From: Heliopora coerulea
Taxonomy: Eukaryota > Cnidaria > Anthozoa > Scleralcyonacea > Helioporidae
DNA length: 64,000 bases
Assembly: GCA_030142905.1 (NCBI GenBank)
Contig: JASJOG010000059.1
Span: 973,001-1,037,000 of the forward strand
Direction: 5' to 3'
Of the stretch, positions 34,611 through 45,860 are shown in pieces (the stretch's first letter is position 1; every line of letters begins with the position of its first letter). The notes beneath the pieces are model-generated. The model saw only the letters and a program-made list of their open reading frames with translations, ran no database searches and was not told the DNA's origin. Position numbers and translations under genes: made by a program.

Positions 34611-36060
34611 GCTTAGGTTTGCTAATGCATATGGAATTGATGGATAACCTTCACAAAGTGCGAATGTTGATACAGAAGATTTTTACTTTTTATTACTATC
34701 CGGCAGAAAGTATTTCAAATCCCTCATCTGTTACCTTTCTTTTAACCAAAACCGAAATGAATAGCACGTCTCTACCACGCTTCCCGGTAGATATCGAAAG
34801 TGAAAACAAACACACAGTAATTGATTGTTAAACGGCATGCCGATGCCAGCGTGAAAGGATGGCTATGTGACCAGTAAAGCCGGTAAGCAGATTTAACATG
34901 TAACTCCGATCGAACGCGTATTTCTGTCCTGGATGATTCGAGGTCTACCTTGTCTACCTTCATTATTTCCTCGTCTGTCTTGGAATCGTTTGAGTTGTCA
35001 AAATAGAGATGTGCTAAAATAACCTATTTTAATCGTGGATACAAAGTGGAAGAATTGATGTGACCAGACCGAGATAATAGGAGACAGATTCGACTTTGGC
35101 TTTGGTAGAAATCCCTCTAGTTATTGCCGTGGAAAACCAATGCGTCTTTCTCTCCCTCTTCGACCACCTGAGAACTTATTTCAGTTTCGTAATTTCTGTT
35201 TTTAAAACTCGTCCGTAACAATACTCGCAGAAGATCTCAAAAGCATTCGAACAACTATCTACGTGCGTATTTACGGTCTAATTTTACAGGGAAATAAATT
35301 CCGTGTTCACAGGAACAGTCATGGAAAAACATACCTGCGTTCAGGTAAACAAAGAACAATGACTACTAAGCCGAAGTTTCATCAAACGTTTAGCAGCAGG
35401 CTGCTTAGTGTCGCCGACATTTTCTTACCCATCACAAGGAATATTATTAGGTTCCCTTCGAGAAAAAATTACAATTTTGTCTGCTCCATCCTTCTGATGT
35501 ACCGAAATCGAGATCAGCGGCATGTCTTTCCGCTTCTTGGAATTGGGAACTCATCGAGAAGTGTAAATAAAAGCAAAGAAAGAGCTCGTCTCAGTATTCA
35601 CGTATTTAAAGCTTGCCGTGGCTTGCGTGTTCGGGTTGAAATTCGTCCAGCGAAGTTAGGGTTTTCAGGTTTATTTTATGTCTGATCAAAATGTCCTTCG
35701 TGCGAGAAGAAAACGAAATTTACACCAACCTTGACTCTTGCCAAGACACCCTACAGCGCCGACTTCCATTCCCTCTGCCACGAGTACATCCCTTGTCGAA
35801 AATTTCTAAACTTCTCCAGACACAAAAAGTACTCAGGTTTCAAGTCACTCAAATACATGGTATGAAACTTCAATCCATGTCGAAGAAGACTGTTTCGTTC
35901 CAAGAAAGGCAAGTTCGCTTGCCTTTCTTGGAATCATTTGAGTGGTGACAACGAGGATATGAAAAAATCACGTTTTAATCGATGACAAAGTTTTGACAAA
36001 CAAACAGGGGGAATAGGACAAGAGGTCTAACATTGCATATACGAAGGAAAGTAATTCGGT
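34611..36060. repeat. Downstream flank of gene B, duplicate of the gene A flank
   Basis: Matches 24040-24333 joined to 25976-27110. It lacks the mariner and so shows the pre-insertion sequence near 34896. Confidence 0.75.
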
Positions 36061-36123
36061 AAACTTAACCATGAACTTAGACTACAAGTTAAGAAAAGTG
36101 TAGTTTGTATACATGGTTCATTC

Positions 36124-36722
36124 TCAGTACTGAGCTTTGTACTCTGGAGGTGGAATTTGAGGTTGTTGTTGTGGCGGAGCTTGTCCTTGGTTGGTGTAAG
36201 GAGGGCTTTGGAAAGAGGGAAGACTCTGGTAAGGCACCGCACCACTTTGAACCTGGGAGTTATGCGTGGCGACAACTGTAGCTCCAGGTTGGCAAGGCTG
36301 GGTGAGGACAACGCCGCGGTGCACAGGTCTACGTGATGCCGAGGCTGCACAACAGCAACAAAAGATGGCGATGGAGACGGGAAGAACGACCACAAGAAGA
36401 ACGCCAACGACAATTACAGCGATGATCCACGTGGCTAAAGCTTTAGCTACGTCTTCTGAACAAAGTATCGTGCATACAAGAGTCTGAAACTACAGCATTC
36501 ATCTGAGCCACCACAATCACTGTTGCTGTCACAACTTCTTCCAATGCAGGTAGATCGGCAAGTACCAGCGAAGGAACCTTTTGAGGTACAACAGCGTTCG
36601 TCGGAGTCACATATAATGTTGGAATAACACCTTTCACCATAAGCTTCTACTTGAAGTCTCTTTTCGCTCAACAAGACAGCAAGAGAGAGAACAAGGGTCA
36701 TACATACACCAAACTTAAACAT
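36124..36722 (-). pseudogene. Cys-rich membrane protein, copy B (frameshifted)
   Basis: Same start and signal peptide as copy A (MFKFGVCMTLVLSLAVLL). The frame stays open through ten of the twelve ectodomain cysteines and then shifts. At about 36476-36489 a 14-base stretch replaces the 9 bases found in copy A, a net gain of 5. The first frame then ends after CCSFRLLYARYFVQKT, giving a 91-residue product without a membrane span (36447-36722). The membrane span, CCCC cluster and PPPEYKAQY tail remain open in the other frame (36124-36393 and a little upstream). It is either a pseudogene or the source of a short secreted peptide. The altered 14 bases resemble the corresponding part of copy C (ACAAGAGTTGAAAC), hinting at gene conversion. 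Confidence 0.75.
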
Positions 36723-36790
36723 TGTAAACTGAACGCCTTCCTGCCACTTGGAAGAATGACTAAGACATATGAAACAGCTACGCCTGTTTA

Positions 36791-37083
36791 TTTAAAGATA
36801 GAGGATGCGCGGTCAGGTTTATACATGATACAAAGAGTCGTTCTCTGACCTGGAAATATTTTATTTTCGAGCTTTCGACTGTCTGGCTACAGTCTTCAAC
36901 GGGACGAATAAAGAGTAATAAGATGGTGTGTTCCCTTTGTACGGGAAGAATAAAGAGTAATAAGATGGTGTGTTCTATCTAACACACCATCTTATTAGTC
37001 TTTATTCTTCCCGTTGAAGACTGTAGCAAGACAGTCCTAAGCTCGAAAATAAAATATTTCCAGGTCAGAGAACGACTCTTTGT
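36791..37083. mobile_element. Foldback element in the upstream region of gene B
   Basis: Inserted between two 11-bp flanks, ACGCCTGTTTA (36780-36790) and ACGCCTTTTTA (37084-37094). The core is 36829-37084, with arms of about 110 bp starting TACAAAGAGTCGTTCTCTGA. The left arm has a tandem repeat of AATAAAGAGTAATAAGATGG. It pushes the promoter-proximal TTTAGCCTGCGAATAG motif, shared with copies A and C, about 300 bp away. The copy at 58935-59149 shares the TTCTCTGACC outer end. Confidence 0.7.
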
Positions 37084-37484
37084 ACGCCTTTTTAGCCTGC
37101 GAATAGACTCCACCAAATTCCACTACTATTGTACGAGAGAAAACGCCGGCTGCTCACCGAAAACTAATTGTGCCTAGCTTCCCGCCGCAACCAGAATCGT
37201 ACATTTCGTTTCTTCAACAAAATTATTTACTTCAAATAGAATCTTCCCCATAAACTTTTCATCACTCAGAGCTGTGGCCAGCGACAAAGGCACTTGAATG
37301 CTTCATTAATTATTCATACAGACTAGCTATTTCTTACAGAAGGTGAAGTGCTGTGAGGTAGGCATATCCAAGTTAAGAGACAACGTCTCTACGTCTGGAA
37401 TGAGTTCGTTTTCAAGAGCCTTTAAGTACATGAGGTCTTCATGTGTGAGGATCTGGTCGACTGTTTGGGTCGTCTACGCACAAA

Positions 37485-38655
37485 ATGTTGCATATACTTA
37501 ATGATGACAGAAAATTTTGTGAACTAGGCAAATTGCCGCAACGTGATAAGACAGCATCTAATGAAAGAAAACTACAATCGCTATTGTTACGCCTGAAGAA
37601 ATCAAACCAGATCAATGATGGCTTTTATGAGCGAGCTAGGCCCACAGGCTCGGAACGTCCGAGAATGTACGGACTTCCCAAAACCCACAAAGAAGGGACT
37701 CCTTTAAGACCCATTCTGTCGATGACAAAATCAGCACAACACAATTTGGCCAACGACCTCTCACTTCTTTTAATGCCAGTACTGGATAAATTCTCAAGCA
37801 GAGTTGTTAAAGATTCGTTTAGTTTTGTCAAAGAGCTACGAGAAATAACTATCGACACGAAGAATCTGGTCATGTGTTCATTTGACATAGTAAGCTTATT
37901 TACAAATATCCCTCTGGACGAAACTATAAGTATTTGTGCCAATACTTTTTACCACACAGATATTACACCACCAGAACTTTCTGAAGGCGCTTTCTGTGAA
38001 CTTATGATTGCCGCCACAAAGGGGGTAGAATTTAGCTTTGATGACACTATGTTCAAACAGATCGACGGAGTGGCAATGGGCTCACCATTAGGCCCTGTTC
38101 TAGCAAATATCTTAGTCGGATGTTACGAGTCTAGACTGTTTCAATCTATATCGGATGGTACAAACTACCGGAGTGGTACAAACGGTATGTAGATGACACT
38201 TTCGCAATATTTAATGGCTAAAGTGCGACCAATGCCTTTCTAGATACTCTCAACAAAATTCACCCATCATTAAAATTTACTTGTGAGTATGAGAAAGATA
38301 ATAAACTTCCTTTCCTCGACGTACTAGTGCACAAAGAGGACACGTCTTTCTTGACAAGTGTTTACAGGAAACCGACTTTTACGGGCCTGTACACAAGATT
38401 TGATTCCTTCAGTGCTAGAAAGCAAAAACTCTCCTTGATTAAATGTTTAATTGACCGTACTCATAAGATTGCATCTGAGAAATTTCTTCAAAGTGATCTT
38501 GACAAGTTGAAATCTATATTTTTATCTAATGGCTACCCGGAAAGTATACTTGATAGGGCTTTTAATCAAAGTGAAAAAGACAAACCAATTGGACCCGCTA
38601 AATGTCTAGTCTATTTAAAACTTCCATGGATAGGACAAATTTCCGAAACTTTTGG
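37485..38655 (+). pseudogene. Penelope-like reverse transcriptase
   Basis: The frame 37485-38192 contains RMYGLPKTHKEGTPLRPILS, the signature Penelope opening. FDIVSLFTNIPLDETI (first catalytic Asp) and QIDGVAMGSPLGPVLANI follow. A frameshift near 38160 puts KRYVDDTFAIFNG (catalytic DD) in the next frame, which ends at a TAA at 38219-38221. The thumb region with FLTSVYRKPTFTGLYTRFDS continues at 38327-38650. The coding part runs into the nested LINE tail near 38667. In intact elements this domain copies RNA and is joined to the GIY-YIG nuclease found here at 42370-42827. Confidence 0.85.
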
Positions 38656-38666
38656 ACAATCGATCA

Positions 38667-38722
38667 AGCTAATTAATAATAATAATTATAATAATAATAA
38701 TAATAATAACAATAATAATAAC
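38667..38722. repeat. (AAT)n tail of the nested LINE
   Basis: Read on the minus strand it is a (TTATTA)n run following the LINE 3' untranslated end (GCGCTATATAAATAAAG), marking the 3' terminus. Confidence 0.85.
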
Positions 38723-38858
38723 TTTATTTATATAGCGCTCATGGCGCTTTACAATATAAAAAAATGGGAAAAAATGAAATAATTTACATATCACAGCATG
38801 GAATAAAAAAATATTACAATCTATTTACAATCCATATATTACAGGTCAAAAAATCATT

Positions 38859-41800
38859 TTACAAAAACAATGACCCACTCTCTGAAAATTGCCCAAAAAG
38901 ATATGTTTTCAAACCTTTCTTAAAACCAGTTAAAGATGGTGACTTACGCAAATCTAATGGTAGCGAATTGCACAGTTTAGGGGCACACACTGAAAAAGCC
39001 TTGTCCCGGTAAGTTTTCGTAAATGATCGAGGTTGTTCTAACAACTGCTTAGATGCGGACCGCAAGTTCCTGGAATGCGATTGATAACTAAGTCTGTCCG
39101 CCAGATAGCTAGGTGAAAGGTTATTAAGTGATTTAAAAACTAGCAAAAGAATTTTAAAAACAATACGATAACTAACAGGAAGCCAGTGAAGGTCAAATAA
39201 AACAGGCGTAATGTGATCACGTTTACGAGTCTGAGTTACGATACTTGCGGCAGTGTTCTGAACATATTGAAGCTTCTTCAACTGCATTTTCCTACAGCCG
39301 TAAAGCAAGGAATTGCAGTAGTCTCGTTTAGATGTTATAAAAGCATGCATAGCAATTTCGCTAGACTCCTGTGTGAGATACTTTCTTATCTTTTGATAAG
39401 TTCCTAAACTGGTTAAATGATAATCTGCAAATCGAGTACTACTCCCGGACTCCTGGCATTGGCGGTGGTTGTCAGCCTCTCATTACCCATACTGAAGTAG
39501 CTGAAAAGTGGACGAGTATGGTACTTCGAGTGAAGAAACATAATTTCTGTCTTGTCGTGATTGAGTTTCAGCTCGTTTACGTCTATCCAATGACATATAT
39601 CAGCGACACAGTTCTCTATGCGCAGCTTTGCAACAGCGACATCACAATCTTTGAATGATATGTGGAGCTGAGTATCATCAACATAGAAATGATAGTCAAG
39701 TCCATGACTTCGTATTATCTGAGCAAGTGGTGCGGTACACAATAGATACAAAATGGGACCTAGGACAGAGTCCTGCGGAACGCCCACAGTCAGATCCCTA
39801 ACCGACGATTTTGTATCATTAATTTCGACAAACTGAGATCGGCCAGACAGATAAGAATGAAACCACTGCAGAACAGTTCCCTTGATGCCAAACGAATTCT
39901 CCAGACGCGAAAGTAGCAAAGAATGATTAACCGTGTCAAATGCCGCTGACAAGTCCAGTAACAATAGGAACACATTGTCCCCTCAGTCCAGTGACAGTAA
40001 GATGTCATTTGTGATCGTTAGCAGTGCAGTCTCTGTACTGTGGTGCGCTTTATACGCAGATTGAAAACGTTCGTGCAAGCCATTAACCGTAAGATAATTA
40101 TTCAACTGCACAAATACAGACTTCTCTACCAGTTTTGAAAGAAACTTCAAATTGGACACCTGGCGAAAGTTGGAAAATTGTTCACAGTCAGCATTCGGTT
40201 TCTTCAGTAGCGGCCGCAACGAAGCAATCTTAAGATCCTCTGGCATCGATCCAGTCGACAGCGACAGATTGATTACCGTTTTGAATACCGGGACAAGAGC
40301 CGAATAGCAACTACGCATTATGGTTGCTGGTAGGGGATCAAGTTTACAAGCCTTGATAGTGGAACCTCTGATCAGTTTCAAGACGTCCTCTTCAGTGACC
40401 AAATCAAAATCACATAACCGTGACAGGCAGCCAGACCAGGAATGTGAACAAGTCCACTTTTCCTAAGTACAAGCTCTTCACGAATCCTTTCTATCTTGGT
40501 AGTGAAAAAATCTGCAAAAGCATTAGCAAGTTGTTGATCATTTTCCGCGGAAGGATAATGCTTCTCAGTTTGCCTTTGCAGTAGCTTATCTATAGATCAA
40601 AAAAGGAGCCTGGTGTCATGGGCGTTGTCCTGGATAACCGACGAATAATAGAATTCCTTGGCTTTGTATAGCATTGTATTCACAACACTACATTGCTCTA
40701 TGTAGCTCAATCTGTCCGACTCAAGACGGCTAGAGCGCCACCTGCGCTCTAACCTGCGCCGCTTCCTCTTCTCATTGCCAATGTCCTCGTTATACCAGGG
40801 GGCGTTTGGACGAAGGACAATGGTCCAAGATTTCACCGGAGCCAATATGTCCATGGTATCACGCAAGATGTTATCATACCTGTCGACCAGCAACTCCAGG
40901 GGGAGATCACTGCCATCTGCCAGCAGGCCTGACGAGATGATCATTTTATTAAAGGCCTCAAAATCAATGTTCCTGAGCATGCGGCTAACAACAGACTTTT
41001 GTTCATTAAGCGGTTTCTGAAGATTCAGCTGAAAGCAAATAGCTTTGTGGTCAGAAATTAACTGCTCCATTACAACAAGTTTATTGACTTTCAAAGCTTC
41101 CGCGTCCTTCCTAGAAATAGCAAGGTCTAAAATATGACCACTCCTATGGGTGGGAACAGCCACATGTTGTTTCAGGTTAAACAACTCCAATAAACTGCCA
41201 AAGTGTCGCCGATGATGAGCAGCTCCTCTGAGCAAACAACAACTTCTTCCAACAAACTAGAAAACTCCTCAAAGAACAAGCCAATTGCAGCACCAATCTC
41301 CGGCGGACGATACACTATTAAAACTCGGATAGATTTACAATTTATAAATGTAACGTCCATACATTCAAATGATCTAAAAGAATGCCGGCACATTCGTGTC
41401 TTAGTACAAAAGCCTTGTTTGTAGAGAAGTTCCACACCTCCACCAGTCCCCGCCGGTCTTGGAGTGTGAACAAAACGGTAACCACTCGGGCAGAGCTCTC
41501 CAATAGTACCGTCATCTCCCTTCAGATGCAACCATGTTTCCGTGATACCCAACAAATCAACTGCATGATCAACAACAAAATCTTTGATAACCAGAGTCTT
41601 GTTGCGGAGCGATCTAGCATTTAACAGACACAAAGTAAAGTTCTTGCAAAACCGCAAATTGGGAACTTGACTAACACGGTTAAGAGAGCGAAGATTATTT
41701 AAATTGGCACTCATATAAAAACGATTATAATCACGCCGACGTATGCTTGTGGTGTGGACAGGTATCCCGTGTGAGGTGTTGTGAAAAGGCAATCGGTATA

Positions 41801-42341
41801 CATTTGGCGCAATTGATAAGACTGCTAACCGGGTAGACAACGCAGCGCAGCGCCCACGAGAACAATGAGTTAAGATGGTTGACTGGTCATCATTATTTGT
41901 AGGCCCAGGACTCAATTTAAACACCAAGTCGCCTTCCAGCATGCAATGAAATGTCGCGGATGAATTTGAGTAATACGCCCACGGGCGTTTGCCACGCTTG
42001 AATTTCCGTACGAGTGTTAAAATAGCAACTCGAACGCTTGAATAGATCTTTGCATCATTCGGATTCTGCCGGTATGACAATAGCTTGCAATGCAACGAAT
42101 CCGCCCTATTGTTCGTAGAATAAGCAGTAGAAAATTCATAAGGCGAATTCGGCTCCAACCAGATTTCAAAATCAGGATTTTCTGCGGAAATGATGGTCGT
42201 TCTGGAAGAGAAATCGCTCCAAGTTGTGCTCCCAGCGGTTAGACATAGCTTGATATCGCTTGGAATACCAATGGAACCAAAATGAAGGAAAAACAGAACA
42301 AAAATAACAGAGCGATGGGAGCCGTGGCTACTCATCATCAT
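38859..42341 (-). pseudogene. LINE endonuclease / reverse transcriptase, broken
   Basis: Blocks in minus-strand order. 41172-42341 starts with a hydrophobic leader (SVIFVLFFLHFGSIG), an unassigned region of about 200 residues, then the AP endonuclease opening LCLLNARSLRNKT, GITETWL (catalytic Glu) and a GGG loop, ending at ELLIIGD. 40597-41235 holds the rest of the endonuclease with ISDHKAICF (catalytic His) and a basic linker. 39983-40402 holds reverse transcriptase blocks including KACKLDPLPATIM. After one TGA, 39413-39973 has LLDLSAAFDTVNH, VGVPQDSVLGP and YHFYVDDTQLH. 38859-39350 is the C-terminal region (HWLPVSYRIVFKIL), typical of L2/CR1 LINEs. Confidence 0.85.
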
Positions 42342-42369
42342 TCATTATTCATTCTGACCAAACAATACA

Positions 42370-42827
42370 TTTTTTGTTGGTTGGTTTTTAGATTCGTTGG
42401 CATTTTTTCGACGAAAACTATCCTCCCACCCATTCACAAAGAGTCTCTACCTGCTTCTTCATCCAGCTGTGTTATTTACGAATTTAAATGCGAATGTGGA
42501 TCTCGCTATGTGGGTAGAACTAACCAGAGACTGGGTGACAGGATCAAACATGTTCCTAGCGTCATTAGAAATAAAACTCAGCCATCACGTCAACAACCAG
42601 AACGACTATGCCGTTCCAGTCAATTCATCAGTTGCGATTCAGCTGTTGGTAAACATCTTTTGTCCAACAAGTCTTGCGCCGAAAACTACTCAGATGATAA
42701 TTTTAGAATTCTTTACAAATGCCGTTCTGCCTTTCAATTGAAGGTGATGGAATCCATTTACATAAAGCTTAATGATCCTGATCTGTGCCGGCAAAAGGAA
42801 TTTGTTTTCCAACTATCCCTATTTTGA
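42370..42827 (+). pseudogene. GIY-YIG endonuclease of the Penelope-like element
   Basis: Open to 42827 in one frame. SCVIYEFKCECGSRYVGRTN is the Penelope form of GIY-YIG (VIY then YVG), with an Arg a few residues on (LGDRIK). A later Glu in KVMESIYIKL is in the expected place for the metal-binding residue. The motif CECG supplies part of the Cys pattern seen in Penelope nucleases. It is cut off from its reverse transcriptase by the nested LINE. Confidence 0.8.
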
Positions 42828-42913
42828 CCCTCCCACATACCGTTGGGTCGATGTCATCAGTTTTCTTTAGACTATATAAGCAGGTGATATGTTTCTTTAG
42901 TTAGCAGACGTAT

Positions 42914-42950
42914 AGCACTTGATAAGTGGTCTGCCGAAATGCATCGTGCT
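42914..42950 (+). ncRNA. Decayed hammerhead-ribozyme-like fold in Penelope 3' region
   Basis: Stem I pairs AGCAC (42914-42918) with GTGCT (42946-42950). The second core block GAAA (42936-42939) is intact, stem III is a two-base-pair mini stem (AT/AT), and C at 42945 sits at the cleavage position. The first core block reads TTGATAA where CTGATGA is expected, changing the paired C3 and G8 to T and A. Stem II is weak. Penelope-like elements are known to carry hammerhead motifs, which supports the call; activity is doubtful. Confidence 0.35.
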
Positions 42951-43141
42951 TTTTTCTAATTCTTTAGGCTTATTCTTTACGTAGAATTTTACCTCTTTAA
43001 GTTTCAAACAGTTCCTTTAAGAACTAAACTATCCAACAGTCTTTGGTAACTGTGTATACCTCTTTAAAGCGTATATTACTCTTCATCTTCTCCTACTTTA
43101 TCTTAAATTACCAATCACTATGGTATCTACGTATTTAAAAA

Positions 43142-43523
43142 ATAACAAGGCCGAAAAACTCATCAAAGAACACTGTCTTTCTCCTGAAATGTCACTAAAT
43201 CGTTCGTGACCTTGATGAATAGTTCCATTGATGAATAAAGTTGAGTTGGACATTATAAGACACTTACATAACACTGACGAACAAACTGAGCTTCTGCATG
43301 CAATAAGGGACGTACTACCTGCCGCTGACCATACGATTACAAGAGCGCAAATTAAAATTATTCCAACATATCGAAATCCCCAAATCCAGAATTTTCCTGG
43401 TATTCGAGGACACAGTAGCCCAACCTCAGTTGCAAGATTAGTATTGCCGCTTACCTAATGTCTTGTTCCAACAGGTATCGTTTTTATTGTTATTCATCGT
43501 GTTTTACCTTTTTCCAGCTCAAT
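43142..43523 (+). repeat. Duplicated block X2, 5' part
   Basis: Resumes the segment seen at 28304 and 52448. It shows the uninterrupted target of the LINE present in X1. Confidence 0.7.
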
Positions 43524-44634
43524 GGACACGTCAGTCGAAAGGTCCGACGTAATCAGTAACACAGACCAAACGAATATTCCCCAGCCTCCCTCGGGGAACC
43601 AACTAGACAGGCAATCGGGTTAAGTTGTCTCGCCGTTAACGTCGATGCACGATGACATCATAGCTCAAACAAATGCTCTAATTTCGCGACTAATCACATC
43701 GCTTGAATCAAACCGTAGCTCAACTTCAAAGTAAGTCGAGCAGACCCCAAAGAGGGTTACCGCAACCGGTCAAGAATCGTAGGAACCAGCCCCAAAGAAG
43801 GCCAGAAAGGTCCCAAAGACAGGGCAGCGAGTGAGTGGTAAAGATCACGCTGACGTCGAAGCCAGTGGCCGAGTTGACCCAGAACACCTCGGACGAAGCA
43901 GGCCCTCGAATTTCAAAGAAACTGGCCAAGATTATCAATAAAAATATTGAGCCAGAGTTTGATATCGACAAACTCAAAAACATTATCAAATCCTACAAGC
44001 GACCTTGGAATTGTGATCAATTATATGTCCCCAAGGTTAACCCTGAAATATTGTCAAACATTCTGGCTCGTGCATGAAAAGCTGACGTAAAAGTCGCTAA
44101 TTTACAAGACTTATTGCTCAGGGGCATCTCTACTATAATGATAACACCAAATGAGCTTTTGCAATGTGATGCAAACAAGGGCGAAATAAATCTGCAAAAA
44201 GTTGCTACAAAGTTTATCGATGCAGCACCCAACATGGGACATGTGGCCAAGGAGTTATCTTTTAACTGTAGAGAGGCCTTACGAACCTTTCTTCACAAGG
44301 ATTTTAAGGAGATCTGCCTGCTCCCGAGCCGTTAAAGTGGAGCACGTGTTGTTTGGTGATATCTGCCAAGATTCAGCAATTTAAAAACACCAGCAGAGTT
44401 GTTGGAACTGTTACGGGTCCAGAACGATCAGGCAATCATGGCCCTCATTGTGAATACTGTAGACATAACATACAAAATCCCGGACCTTTTTTTATCCCAG
44501 CGAGGGAGGAACCAGTTTCCTCCCAAACGGAACTTTCAACCCCAGTCGAAAAGAAATTTCAGAGGACCCAGCAAAGGCTGCAGCCTGAGGTAAATACCTT
44601 TCCTTATCTTGTTAAAAATAAACTTGTTCCTTAG
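43524..44634 (+). pseudogene. DIRS-like gag remnant, block X2
   Basis: Same order as in X1: MDTSVER start at about 43524, then 43835-44077 (KIINKNIEPEFDIDKLKN, KVNPEILSNILARA), the shared TGA, 44114-44335 in the same frame, then a frameshifted basic tail 44353-44634 (NTSRVVGTVTGPERSGNHG). It lacks the short PEHHGLLPCFHFV insert found in X1. Confidence 0.55.
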
Positions 44635-44927
44635 TCGAAGAATAAAGATTAGAGCCAAGCCCAAAATCCTAAAGTGGAACATGTTAAGTTGAAATTTCAG
44701 TTTAATTCTAACTAATGCATCGTGCTATTTTTTTAGTTTGGACTTACGTTTTCAAACCGTTCTTTTAAGAACGCAGTAGATATTTATTGTATTTCCATTC
44801 GCCATGGTATTGGCTAGTCTCACAACTCTGTTTACAGGTAAATCTCGTTGAATTTTTAAATTTTACTAATGTGCGCCACCGAAATAGGGTGGGGGAAAGG
44901 TAGGCATGAAGACCGGTAGGGGGTAGC

Positions 44928-45333
44928 GTCGCCGGGTAGGTAACTTAACCACTGAGACCAGGTAACCGTGTGGAGACTTGGACTGGTAAATTAAGTATTT
45001 TATTTACCTGACGACGTTTTGGAAAAAGTCTTTAGTGTTTAGGTTAAAATGTCACCAAGGATAACATGTCAACGGTTAGAATTAGGGTTAGGATTAGCGT
45101 TAGGATTAGAGTAAGAGTTAGGATTAGGAACCTAACCTTAATCCTAACCCTAATACTAATTCTAATCCTAATCCTAACCATAATATTCAGGATAATTCTG
45201 AATCTTAGGACCACTGACATTTCAGAATTACCCTGAATCTTAGATGAGAGGATATCAAGTAAATAAAATACTTAATTTTCCAGTCCCAGTCTCCACACGG
45301 TTACCTGGTCTCAGTGGTTACGTTCTAGTGCCG
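44928..45333. mobile_element. Telomere-like foldback element, complete
   Basis: About 406 bp with inverted arms of roughly 75 bp (TAACCACTGAGACCAGGTAA and on to TTAAGTATTTTATTTAC). The interior (45071-45180) has GGGTTAGGATTAG on one side and CTAATCCTAACC on the other, itself a hairpin. It is non-coding. Copies are in X1 (partial) and X3. Confidence 0.75.
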
Positions 45334-45860
45334 ACCTAATAAGATTCTTTGGTGAAAGTTCAACCAACATGGCTGCCATGACGTCACGTGCACACCACCT
45401 ATAGTTAACGAAATTGAGCAGCCCAACATTAAAATGTTGCTGCCACAGTAAGACAGACCCAGGACAGTAGAGTACAATGCTCAGCTCGTGTACCACTCGA
45501 GTGACATGCAAAACATTCGCAATCGTACTCGACCCGCGTGGTCGACATTTTGCGAGTAATTGAACTTGGCCGTTTAAAAGACGTTATGAAGTCAGTCGGT
45601 TAATTCATTCGAGGCGGGAGCTCCCCCAGTAAAATCGTCTGGCGTTAGCCAAAGTAAAATAATGGAAGTCTTATTCCGCTGGGAAAGAGTTAAGGGTCGT
45701 AGTTGCTTAGTCATATTTCAACGTTTTGAAAAGACCTAAGCCGTTTTAGCTTTGCAGACTGGATCCACATGTTTCAGCTGACTTCAGTCCGTTCATATTC
45801 TGCCTGGTCAGGCCACAGTCTCGTCCCCAGAAAACTCGTTCGTTGAGGTCAGATCACAAA

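Larger units (their letters stand above)
38667..42360 (-). mobile_element. Near full-length CR1/L2-like LINE nested in the Penelope-like element
   Basis: About 3.7 kb on the minus strand: a leader protein segment, an AP-type endonuclease, reverse transcriptase, a 3' end with TAAAGCGCCATGAGCGC, and a microsatellite tail. Several frameshifts and one nonsense codon make it inactive. The exact 5' boundary and target duplication could not be fixed. Confidence 0.85.
37475..43141 (+). mobile_element. Penelope-like element interrupted by a nested LINE
   Basis: Plus-strand retroelement inserted at the junction between the gene B upstream region and block X2. X1 and X3 read through here, and about 30 bp of target is missing. 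Order: Penelope reverse transcriptase (37485-38650), nested minus-strand LINE (about 38667-42360), GIY-YIG endonuclease (42370-42827), then a 300-bp 3' region with a decayed hammerhead-like fold. The 5' end is truncated. Confidence 0.85.
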
